Below, in pieces: positions 1 through 5,628 of a stretch of 5,628 nt of DNA. The notes under the pieces are model-generated. The model searched no databases and was not told where the DNA came from. It saw only the letters and a program-made list of their open reading frames with translations. The position numbers and the translations under genes are program-made. Numbering within the stretch: position 1 is the stretch's first letter; each line of letters starts with the position of its first letter. The stretch is from an uncultured Bacteroidales bacterium (GTDB lineage: Bacteria; Bacteroidota; Bacteroidia; Bacteroidales; UBA932), in assembly GCA_937906795.1 (NCBI GenBank), contig CALCUQ010000154.1, positions 1 to 5,628 of the forward strand, written 5' to 3'.

Positions 1-465
1 GGTACAGTTGATACAAGTGTTCCGGAGGTTGTTTCAAGTGAGGGTACATATGATTACTCATTTGCAGGAGCAGAAGAAATTGGTGCTGCACAAGTCAATT
101 TGTTGATTAGAGCTTTGAACGGCAAAACTATCAAACATATCAATGTTTCTATCAATTCACCAGTTATTTCAGAGCAAGAATTGAATGATTTGGGCTTGGG
201 TTCAAACTTTAGTATTACTGATTTTGGTCCGGAAGACCAAGAGAGAAAGCAAGGTTTGGTAGATTTAGGACTTATTCCAGATGAGAGTGCTGGTGAAACT
301 CCAATTAAAGGAAAGACTGAGCATACATTCTCAATTGGAAGTTTTGTGAACATGTTGTATTTGATTTCTGGTGGACAGACTGCAACAAGTTATTTTACTG
401 TTCAAGTAATAGATAGTGCAGATTTGGAGAAATCTGTAACAGTTTCAATCCAAACTATTCCGTAA
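1..465 (+). CDS. C-terminal part of a DUF4493-type surface protein, 5' end outside window
   Basis: The frame is open from base 1 to a TAA at 463-465, giving 154 visible residues; the true start lies upstream. No catalytic motif is visible. The last 120 residues look like a beta-rich Ig-like domain and align by eye with residues about 270-384 of the next gene's product: both have a VNxx strand followed by an xVS strand (INVS here, LTVS there), a loop with DLGLGSNFSITD here and NLGVPGSFNIID there, and a final strand pair ending VSIQTIP here and FACTVIP there. Because that neighbour starts with a DUF4493-like domain, the missing N-terminus here is probably a lipoprotein signal plus DUF4493; this is inference. 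The protein ends right after the Ig-like domain, so it lacks the FN3-like and PCMD half of its neighbour. It sits 26 bp before the next gene on the same strand. Function unknown; surface location is inferred from the relatives. Confidence 0.82.
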   Translation, partial: GTVDTSVPEVVSSEGTYDYSFAGAEEIGAAQVNLLIRALNGKTIKHINVSINSPVISEQELNDLGLGSNFSITDFGPEDQERKQGLVDLGLIPDESAGETPIKGKTEHTFSIGSFVNMLYLISGGQTATSYFTVQVIDSADLEKSVTVSIQTIP

Positions 466-491
466 CCGGATACAGAATAATTAAATGAATT
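466..491 (+). other. 26-bp intergenic gap before the 690-residue lipoprotein gene
   Basis: This AT-rich spacer has no purine-rich Shine-Dalgarno sequence and no room for a Bacteroidota promoter of the TTTG / TAnnTTTG type. The lack of a Shine-Dalgarno is normal for Bacteroidota, where A/T-rich leaders serve. An ATG at 485 is in another frame; the ATG at 492 is the start because it opens directly into a lipoprotein signal peptide. The gap supports cotranscription with the upstream gene. Confidence 0.5.
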
Positions 492-2564
492 ATGAAAAGA
501 ATTTTTAACATAATATTTCTTTGTGTCTTGACTATTTCTGTAGCCTCTTGCGGAAAAGATGAGAACATTTTTAAAGATGGTTATGGCTATCTTAAAATGA
601 ATCTTTCTGCAAATACAGAAATAAATATGGAGACAAAGGCTCCAGGTGAAGTGTTTGCATTTGAGATTGTAGATGCTACAGATAAAGTTGTGGAGAGTTT
701 TAGTGACCACAGAGAAGTTGAGGGGCAATCTATAAAACTAAAACCTGGTGCATATACAATCAATGCTACTACAGGTGAGAATGTGGCAGCAGGATGGGAC
801 TCTCCATTCTATAGCGGTACTCAAGATGTGGAGATTGTTGCGAACAATACTAAAACAGCAAATGTTGTTTGTTATATTGATAACGTAATGGTTAAAGTAG
901 AGTTGGATAAATCAATTACAGACAACTTTAAAAAGGTTTATGTAACAGTTTCCAATCCAGCAAATAATGGAAGCCTTGTTTATAAATATGCACAAGGAGC
1001 ATCAGACAATACAATAGATAAAGAGGGATACTTTGCATTTACAAACAATGATTTGGAGTATTCTGTATATCTTGAGAACAATGTTGGAGTTGTTTACGAT
1101 GGTGTTGTTAAAGGATTGATTCAGGGAATCAAGAATAAGACCTGTTATACTTTGAGTTTGAAAGTCTCAACAGAAGAGGGTGCTGGTGCAAGTAATATCA
1201 CTGTATCTATAGATGATACAATGATGGTTAAGGATGAGGACTTTATGATTAACCTTAACAAGAAAAACAAACCTCAATTTGCAGCAGATGGCTTTAATTT
1301 GGAAGAAGTCCAATATTACAGTATTGGAAGTAACAGAGATTTTAAAGTTAATGTAACATCTGAGGCAGGTTTGGCATCATTGACTGTGAGCCATAACAAT
1401 ACTACTGTATATAATCTGGGCGTTCCTGGTTCATTCAATATAATTGATACTCCCGACAAGTCTGCCATAAATAGTGCAGGTATCAGTTGGACTAACCTTG
1501 CGGTGGGCGGAAACAGTGTAACATTAGACTTTACAAATCTTGTGAAATCTCTTCCACTGGGAAGTTATGAATTTACACTTGGAGCATTGGATAAACAAAG
1601 CCAGATGGTAACTGCCAAATTTGCATGTACTGTTATTCCAGATGTTGAGACATCATCTATAAGTGTTGAGCCATGGGCTAAACATGCAATATTGTTTGGT
1701 ATGTGGAATACAATAGATAAGCCTGCAGGAGTAGGATTTGAGTATAAGAAGGTAAGTGAATCCAACTGGACAAAAGTTACAGATGGCTTGCAAGTGGATG
1801 GCTCAAATTATTCAAAGAAGATTACAGGTTTGGATCCTGATACAGAATATGTATTCAGAACAGTTTCAGACAAGGAGGCTTCAAATGAGATAAAATTCCG
1901 TACTGAGAGAGCAGATCAAATCCCTAATATGAATTTTGATACTTGGAATGGTAAAAATCCATATTCAAGCAGCAGTGATATGTGGTGGGACTCAAGTAAT
2001 GCTAACGGTTTGGTTACTAATGTAAGTCAAGAGACCTCACACGTTAAGGGAGGAAGTGCAGCCAGATTGGAGACTAAGTATATGTTTAGGTTGGCAGCGG
2101 GTAGTATCTACTTAGGTAAATTTGGCTCTTTGCAAGGAACAAGCGGAGCAACATTGGACTTTGGAAGACCATACAGCTGTAGACCACTTACACTAAAAGG
2201 ATGGTATGATTATACTCCAAAAACTATAGACAGAACAAATTCCCCTTATGGCAATTTAAATGGCCAAAGCGATATTTGTGAGATATATTGTTTGCTTACA
2301 GACTGGAATAATCCGTTTACTGTAAATACCAGTGAAAAGATATTTATTGATTTTGCTAATGACCCAAATATCATTGCATACGGTAATATTACAAACAATG
2401 CAAGTACAAATGGATGGAAAGCCTTTGAAATCCAATTGGAGTATAGAAGCAACAGAACTCCTAAGTATTGTGTGATTGTTTGTTCATCAAGTAGATATGG
2501 TGATTATTTCACTGGTGGAACAGGTAGTGTCCTATATGTAGATGAGTTTGAATTTACATTTTAG
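492..2564 (+). CDS. DUF4493 / PCMD domain surface lipoprotein, 690 residues
   Basis: Residues 1-20 are a lipoprotein signal: basic MKRIF, a hydrophobic run, then lipobox VASC with Cys20 as the lipidated residue. The next residues, GKDEN, place K-D-E soon after the Cys, resembling the lipoprotein surface-export signal of Bacteroidota, so exposure on the cell surface is likely. Residues about 29-227 match the DUF4493 type (GYGYLKMNLS start, KPGAYTINATTGE turn, VKVELDKSITDNFKKVYVTV strand), which recalls fimbrillin-like folds. Residues about 235-384 form an Ig-like domain shared with the preceding gene. Residues about 385-472 are FN3-like (EYKKVSESNWTKV, ITGLDPDTEYVFR). Residues about 477-690 are a PCMD domain with MWWDSSNA, LAAGSIYLGKF, YTPKTID, CEIYCLLTDWNNPF and SSSRYGDYFTGGTGSVLYVD. 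PCMD is named only as a putative carbohydrate-related domain; no activity can be asserted. The gene ends 2 bp before the next start. Confidence 0.93.
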   Translation: MKRIFNIIFLCVLTISVASCGKDENIFKDGYGYLKMNLSANTEINMETKAPGEVFAFEIVDATDKVVESFSDHREVEGQSIKLKPGAYTINATTGENVAAGWDSPFYSGTQDVEIVANNTKTANVVCYIDNVMVKVELDKSITDNFKKVYVTVSNPANNGSLVYKYAQGASDNTIDKEGYFAFTNNDLEYSVYLENNVGVVYDGVVKGLIQGIKNKTCYTLSLKVSTEEGAGASNITVSIDDTMMVKDEDFMINLNKKNKPQFAADGFNLEEVQYYSIGSNRDFKVNVTSEAGLASLTVSHNNTTVYNLGVPGSFNIIDTPDKSAINSAGISWTNLAVGGNSVTLDFTNLVKSLPLGSYEFTLGALDKQSQMVTAKFACTVIPDVETSSISVEPWAKHAILFGMWNTIDKPAGVGFEYKKVSESNWTKVTDGLQVDGSNYSKKITGLDPDTEYVFRTVSDKEASNEIKFRTERADQIPNMNFDTWNGKNPYSSSSDMWWDSSNANGLVTNVSQETSHVKGGSAARLETKYMFRLAAGSIYLGKFGSLQGTSGATLDFGRPYSCRPLTLKGWYDYTPKTIDRTNSPYGNLNGQSDICEIYCLLTDWNNPFTVNTSEKIFIDFANDPNIIAYGNITNNASTNGWKAFEIQLEYRSNRTPKYCVIVCSSSRYGDYFTGGTGSVLYVDEFEFTF
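1920..2561 (+). other. PCMD domain, copy 1 (residues ~477-690 of the first lipoprotein)
   Basis: This C-terminal domain is the paralogue of 4237-4911. Shared positions include WWDSxN, AAGSIYxGKF, LxFGxPxxxRPxxxKG, YTPxxID, DWxxPFxVNT, TNGxxxF, RxPKY and SSRYGDYFTG. Over the last 26 residues, 20 are identical between the copies. At DNA level only short blocks remain identical, such as 16 bases at 2493-2508 and 4843-4858, so the duplication is old. The many aromatic residues suit a carbohydrate-binding face, but this is inference. Confidence 0.85.
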
Positions 2565-2569
2565 TTATG
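2562..2569 (+). promoter_or_regulatory. Near-coupled stop/start junction (2-bp gap)
   Basis: The TAG of the 690-residue lipoprotein gene is followed by TT and then the ATG of the beta-barrel gene. There is no space for a promoter or terminator, so translation of the second gene probably relies on ribosomes arriving from the first. No Shine-Dalgarno sequence is visible. Confidence 0.6.
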
Positions 2570-3388
2570 AATAAAAAATTCATTAGGTTTTTACTAATCG
2601 TAATCTTGTGCATCCCGCTTGCCGGTGGTGCGCAAGATTATATTGATTATAACAAATACAAATCGCTTGACAGTGCCAGAATTGCAAAGAAAAAGGCAAC
2701 TCGTGAAAGGGCAAAGAAATTTGACAGAGGGGTGGAGAATACCGTTTTTGTCCCTAAAGGACAATGGTTATGGGGTGGCTCACTTTCATATAATGAGCTC
2801 TCTTCAGATGCCTATGATATTCTTGTTCTTACAGGCATAGATGGCAGTTACTATAACTTTAAGATTTCTCCTTATTTTGCATACTTCTTTAGTGATAATT
2901 TGTGCCTTGGAGCCAGATTCTCTTATAAGAGATCTATGATAAAATTAAATAATCTTGATTTGGATTTGGGAGAAGATTTTGATATAAACCTTAATATTCA
3001 GGATTTCTATTCCTTGAGTCACGTTTATACAGGAGCAATAATATTCAGAAATTACATAGGCCTTGGAAAATCAAAAAGATTTGGAATCTTTAACGAAATT
3101 CAGTTGGGAGTAGGAGGCGGTCAAGGTAAGATGAAATCGGGATCTGGTGAGGATATCAAGGGAACATATCAGAGTATATTTGAACTGAATCTGGGTGTTG
3201 TCCCTGGTATTACAGCCTTTATCGCCAACAACGTGGCGGTACAAGCATCTGTAAATGTACTTGGTCTGAAATATAAAAAGATTGAACAGACAAGGAATCA
3301 GGTTTATATTGGAGAAATGGAGTCGAGTGGAGTAAACTTCAAAATTGATCTGTTTTCCATTAATATTGGTGTAGCATTCTATCTATGA
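2567..3388 (+). CDS. Probable outer-membrane beta-barrel protein, 273 residues
   Basis: Residues 1-22 look like a signal peptidase I signal: basic MNKKFIRF, a hydrophobic core, then PLAGGA with likely cleavage before Gln23. Cys15 lies inside the hydrophobic core without a good lipobox, so this is probably not a lipoprotein. Residues about 35-55 are strongly basic and probably helical (ARIAKKKATRERAKKFDR). From FVPKGQWLWGGSLSYNE (residue 61) on, alternating, aromatic-rich strands follow: FKISPYFAYFF, LCLGARFSYKR, FGIFNEIQLGVGGG, FELNLGVVPGITAFI, VAVQASVNVLGLKYK and a last strand SINIGVAFYL. That pattern, with an aromatic near the C-terminus, suits a small 8-12 strand outer-membrane barrel. It lacks a TonB box or plug and is far too short for SusC. 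It lies 2 bp after one PCMD lipoprotein gene and overlaps the other by ATGA, so it probably works with them. Exact role unknown. Confidence 0.85.
   Translation: MNKKFIRFLLIVILCIPLAGGAQDYIDYNKYKSLDSARIAKKKATRERAKKFDRGVENTVFVPKGQWLWGGSLSYNELSSDAYDILVLTGIDGSYYNFKISPYFAYFFSDNLCLGARFSYKRSMIKLNNLDLDLGEDFDINLNIQDFYSLSHVYTGAIIFRNYIGLGKSKRFGIFNEIQLGVGGGQGKMKSGSGEDIKGTYQSIFELNLGVVPGITAFIANNVAVQASVNVLGLKYKKIEQTRNQVYIGEMESSGVNFKIDLFSINIGVAFYL
3385..3388 (+). promoter_or_regulatory. ATGA start/stop overlap, translational coupling
   Basis: The ATG of the second PCMD lipoprotein gene (3385-3387) overlaps the TGA of the barrel gene (3386-3388). Such overlaps usually mean termination-reinitiation and a fixed output ratio. 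It implies that the barrel and the lipoprotein are needed together. Confidence 0.75.
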
Positions 3389-4914
3389 GAAAGTTAATAG
3401 GTTTTTTAATGATATTGGCAATCTCGTTCTCTTGTATTGAGAATGATATCCCATATCCTGTATTAGTGGCTGATATTACCTCTTTTAAAGTAGAGGGACA
3501 AACAAGTTGTGATATAAATAATCAGGAAAGGACAGTTGCTGTTGAGGTTGATGAGAGTGTTGAGCTTTCCAATCTAAAGCTAATGGCTTTTGAAGTGACA
3601 AATGATGCTACTATTGTTCCAGAACTTTCGACTCATATTGACTTGTCAAAACCACAAAAGTTCAGACTTGTTACATATCAGGAGTATGAATGGACAATTT
3701 CAGCATCACAATCCATTGAGAGGTATTTTAAAGTTGCCAATCAAGTTGGAAATGCGGTTTTTGACCTGATTGAGAAATCTGTATTGGTAACAGTACCTGA
3801 AAGTGCAGATTTGAGCAATATAGATGTTTTGGATGCCAAATTTGAAAAACAAGGTGCAGTAGTATCTCCAGACCCGCTTACTGTTAAGGATTTTAGGGAG
3901 ACTGTATTTTTTGATGTCACTTTGGGTGACCAGACATATAAATGGGGGGTAATAGTAGTAAAAACAGAATCAAAGATTGTAACAGGTGCTGCCAATGCTT
4001 ATGCAAAATATGCAGTTGTATGTGGATCAGGCCAATCTGGTATGACAGATCCTTATTTTGAATACAGAAAAGAAACAGACAGCAATTGGTCAAAGTGCAA
4101 CACTAATATTGTTATAAACGATAGTGAATTCACTTCAGTAATAGAAGGTTTGGAGCCTCAGACAAAATATGTTTACCGAGCTGTATTGGGAGAAGATGTG
4201 GGAGAAGAAAAATCATTTGTTACAGAGGCAGCTCTGCAAGTTAAAAACTCCTCTTTTGACGATTGGTACAAGGATGATAAAACCTGGTATGCAAACCTTA
4301 ATCTGTCATCTGAAAATTATTGGTGGGATAGTGGAAATAAAGCCACAAATATTTTGGGTGAGAAAAATCCGACTTCTCCAGAAGAGAGTATAGTAATAAA
4401 AGGAAAGAGTGTAAAACTTGCTTCTACAGCTATGATTGGAGTGCTGGCTGCAGGTAGTATTTATACCGGAAAATTCCTTGAAATTGTAGGTATAGGTGCA
4501 AGATTGTCTTTTGGAATCCCTTTTACAAGCAGACCTAAGGGATTTAAAGGGTATTTCAATTATACTCCAGGTGTTATAGACAAATCCAGAGATCCTTTTA
4601 AGGAGTTGAAAGGGCGTACAGATACTTGTCAGATTTATGCAGTGTTGGCCGACTGGGACCAACCGTTTGAGGTTAATACCACAACAGCAAAACTGATAGA
4701 TTTCAATGACAAGAACATTATTGCCCATTGTGAACTCAAATGTGCCGAAAATACAAATGGATACAGAGAGTTCAATATGGAGTTTGAGTATAAGTACAAC
4801 AACAGGATACCTAAATATATAGTGCTGCTTGCTGCATCGAGCCGATATGGTGATTATTTTACAGGGAGTACAAGCAGCGTTCTGTATGTAGATGAATTTG
4901 AGCTGGTATATTAA
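3385..4914 (+). CDS. PCMD domain lipoprotein with tandem Ig-like repeats, 509 residues
   Basis: Residues 1-16 are a hydrophobic signal ending LAISFSC, with Cys17 the probable lipidated residue; the lipobox is weaker than in the first lipoprotein (Ser-Phe-Ser before Cys). IEND follows, with acidic residues at +3 and +5. Residues about 29-108 and 110-193 are two copies of one Ig-like unit, recalling the DUF5018-type N-termini of Bacteroidota lipoproteins. Residues about 197-281 are FN3-like (FEYRKETDSNWSKC, IEGLEPQTKYVYRAV), and residues about 285-509 are PCMD (YWWDSGNK, LAAGSIYTGKF, YTPGVID, CQIYAVLADWDQPF, ASSRYGDYFTGSTSSVLYVD). The C-terminal half is clearly paralogous to that of the 690-residue protein, while the N-terminal half is not. 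It is the last gene of the set; its stop overlaps the convergent leuB stop and lies in an inverted repeat. Surface binding is inferred; no catalytic residues can be named. Confidence 0.93.
   Translation: MRKLIGFLMILAISFSCIENDIPYPVLVADITSFKVEGQTSCDINNQERTVAVEVDESVELSNLKLMAFEVTNDATIVPELSTHIDLSKPQKFRLVTYQEYEWTISASQSIERYFKVANQVGNAVFDLIEKSVLVTVPESADLSNIDVLDAKFEKQGAVVSPDPLTVKDFRETVFFDVTLGDQTYKWGVIVVKTESKIVTGAANAYAKYAVVCGSGQSGMTDPYFEYRKETDSNWSKCNTNIVINDSEFTSVIEGLEPQTKYVYRAVLGEDVGEEKSFVTEAALQVKNSSFDDWYKDDKTWYANLNLSSENYWWDSGNKATNILGEKNPTSPEESIVIKGKSVKLASTAMIGVLAAGSIYTGKFLEIVGIGARLSFGIPFTSRPKGFKGYFNYTPGVIDKSRDPFKELKGRTDTCQIYAVLADWDQPFEVNTTTAKLIDFNDKNIIAHCELKCAENTNGYREFNMEFEYKYNNRIPKYIVLLAASSRYGDYFTGSTSSVLYVDEFELVY
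3469..3963 (+). repeat. Two tandem Ig-like repeats within the second PCMD lipoprotein
   Basis: Unit 1 (3469-3708) and unit 2 (3712-3963) are each about 80-84 residues. They share FKVxxQ near the start, a V-x-V strand followed by ExxxLSN (VAVEVDESVELSNL versus VLVTVPESADLSNI), an internal charged loop, and a closing aromatic strand, YEWTISA versus YKWGVIV. Similarity is seen at protein level only; the DNA has diverged. Confidence 0.75.
4237..4911 (+). other. PCMD domain, copy 2 (residues ~285-509 of the second lipoprotein)
   Basis: This copy keeps the same ordered motifs as copy 1 at 1920-2561 and the same preceding FN3-like domain (3973-4227 here, 1644-1907 in copy 1). Its N-terminal part has a longer loop between the first Trp motif (SFDDWYKD) and WWDSGN, and between WWDSGN and AAGSIY. 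The last codons lie inside the terminal inverted repeat. Confidence 0.85.
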
Positions 4915-4926
4915 ATTATACCAGCT
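4901..4926. terminator. Candidate bidirectional terminator hairpin spanning both gene ends
   Basis: AGCTGGTATA (4901-4910) and TATACCAGCT (4917-4926) are perfect reverse complements, separated by the 6-base loop TTAAAT. The 10-bp stem lies exactly at the convergent junction and is palindromic, so it would fold in both transcripts. The left arm encodes the end of the plus-strand protein and the right arm the end of LeuB. There is no clear U-tract on either side (ATATAATCAC after it on plus, CAAATTCATC on minus), and the stem has only 4 G-C pairs, so it is not a textbook intrinsic terminator. The inverted repeat itself is certain; the terminator role is inferred from position. Confidence 0.65.
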
Positions 4927-5628
4927 ATATAATCACCTACTTGTTCTGTGGTTAAAGACAATTGCCCCGGGTCTGCAAGATCTGGGGTATATTTTTTGTT
5001 TTCAATGGCATCTTTGCATGCTCGCCTTATGTCATTGGCCTCTTCCAACATCCCAAAAGAGGTTTCAAGCATCATAGCTGCAGAAAGGATTGTTGCTATA
5101 GGATTTGCAATATTTTTTCCTTTAGCTTGAGGGAACGATCCGTGAATAGGTTCGTATAACCCAATCTTATCTCCAATTGAGGCAGATGGAAGCAGTCCAA
5201 TAGAACCGGTTATTACGCTGGCCTGGTCACTGAGAATATCTCCAAACAGGTTTTCTGTAAGCAGAACATCAAAGAATGTGGGTGTTGTTACCAGTTGCAT
5301 TGCAGCGTTGTCTACAAACATGTAGTCGAGTTTTACACACTCACCTGTTGCTGCACATTTCTTGTCCTTATACTCTCTGTTATATAAGTCTGTTACAACT
5401 TCTCTCCACAGACGGCTGGTAGCCAGAACATTTGCCTTATCTACCAAGGTAACGTGGCCTTTTCTTATCAATGCAAGTTCAAATGCCTTAACAGCTATTC
5501 TTTCTATCTCCTCTTTGCTGTATACGCAAGAATCAAAAGCAATCTGTCCATTCTCGCTTCTGCCTCTTGGTTGTCCAAAATACAAGCCACCGGTAAGCTC
5601 TCTTACAATTACAAGATTGGCCCCTTGT
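4911..5628 (-). CDS. leuB: 3-isopropylmalate dehydrogenase, C-terminal 238 residues; 5' end outside window
   Basis: LeuB oxidises and decarboxylates 3-isopropylmalate to 2-oxoisocaproate with NAD+ in leucine biosynthesis, in the cytoplasm as a homodimer. The frame stays open to base 5628, so the N-terminal third is missing; a TTG at 5583-5585 is internal because family sequence continues before it. The visible sequence opens in LVIVRELTGGLYFGQPRG, which holds the substrate Arg and catalytic Tyr. Then come VDKANVLATSRLWRE (catalytic Lys), FVDNAAMQL and FGDILSDQAS (the metal- and substrate-binding Asp residues), LLPSASIG, LYEPIHGS and GKNIANPIATILSAAMM. All expected catalytic residues in this part are present. 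Two oddities: about 10 extra residues with CAATGEC before the VDNAA strand, and Gln where the NAD-ribose-binding Asp usually sits (HGSFPQ versus HGSAPD). The related isocitrate and tartrate dehydrogenases are less likely given RELTGG and the overall match. Confidence 0.95.
   Translation of the reverse strand, partial: QGANLVIVRELTGGLYFGQPRGRSENGQIAFDSCVYSKEEIERIAVKAFELALIRKGHVTLVDKANVLATSRLWREVVTDLYNREYKDKKCAATGECVKLDYMFVDNAAMQLVTTPTFFDVLLTENLFGDILSDQASVITGSIGLLPSASIGDKIGLYEPIHGSFPQAKGKNIANPIATILSAAMMLETSFGMLEEANDIRRACKDAIENKKYTPDLADPGQLSLTTEQVGDYIAGII

Noticed and set aside
54..353. A 99-codon minus-strand open frame at the window start
   Set aside because: It lies opposite the Ig-like domain that aligns with the next gene, so the plus-strand reading is the real one.
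459..470. Small hairpin TCCG-TAAC-CGGA at the end of the first gene
   Set aside because: Only 4 bp of stem and no U-tract; too weak to call a terminator and likely chance.
402..728. A 108-codon minus-strand open frame across the first gap
   Set aside because: It overlaps the end of the first gene and the signal peptide of the second on the opposite strand, and has no family features; it is a shadow of AT-rich coding sequence.
2567..3388. The barrel protein as a SusC-like TonB-dependent transporter
   Set aside because: At 273 residues it is far too short and has no plug domain or TonB box.
4306..4728. A 140-codon open frame on the minus strand inside the second PCMD gene
   Set aside because: It is antisense to a well-supported domain, its product is rich in Cys, Ser and Ile without any recognisable motif, and no start signal or separate promoter is visible.
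2493..4858. Possible recent DNA-level duplication or recombination between the two PCMD regions
   Set aside because: Only short identical blocks such as 16 bases at 2493-2508 and 4843-4858 were found by eye; similarity is mainly at protein level, which points to an old duplication.
5583..5585. TTG as a possible start for leuB
   Set aside because: The conserved LeuB sequence LVIVRELTGG continues in frame before it to the window edge, so it is an internal leucine codon.

Overview
The window looks like chromosomal DNA of a Bacteroidota species, most likely Bacteroidales. The evidence is an AT-rich sequence, genes starting without a Shine-Dalgarno sequence, lipoproteins of the DUF4493 and PCMD (putative carbohydrate metabolism domain) type that are typical of gut Bacteroidales, and a LeuB whose wording resembles that group. 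Genus cannot be read from the sequence.

Layout. Positions 1-4914 hold a tightly packed plus-strand gene set, probably one operon whose promoter lies before the window: (1) the C-terminal end of a DUF4493-type surface protein (1-465); (2) a 690-residue lipoprotein built as DUF4493, Ig-like, FN3-like and PCMD domains (492-2564); (3) a 273-residue outer-membrane beta-barrel candidate with a cleavable signal peptide (2567-3388); (4) a 509-residue second lipoprotein with two tandem Ig-like repeats, an FN3-like domain and PCMD (3385-4914). Gaps are 26 bp, 2 bp and a 4-bp ATGA overlap. On the minus strand, 4911-5628 carries the C-terminal two thirds of leuB, 3-isopropylmalate dehydrogenase, running convergently into the operon. 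The two gene ends share the four bases TTAA, and a perfect 10-bp inverted repeat centred on that overlap forms a candidate bidirectional terminator built from both coding sequences.

How the genes may work together. All four plus-strand products appear to be exported to the envelope. Two lipoproteins carry homologous FN3-like plus PCMD C-terminal halves but different N-terminal halves, and they flank one small beta-barrel protein. The first, partial gene shares the Ig-like domain of the second gene but stops where that protein goes on into FN3-like and PCMD. This suggests a modular surface complex, perhaps glycan-binding or adhesive, with the barrel as membrane partner; the function is inference. 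leuB belongs to leucine biosynthesis and is a neighbour, not a partner.

No RNA gene, CRISPR array, transposon, origin or attachment site was seen. No non-coding stretch longer than 26 bp exists.
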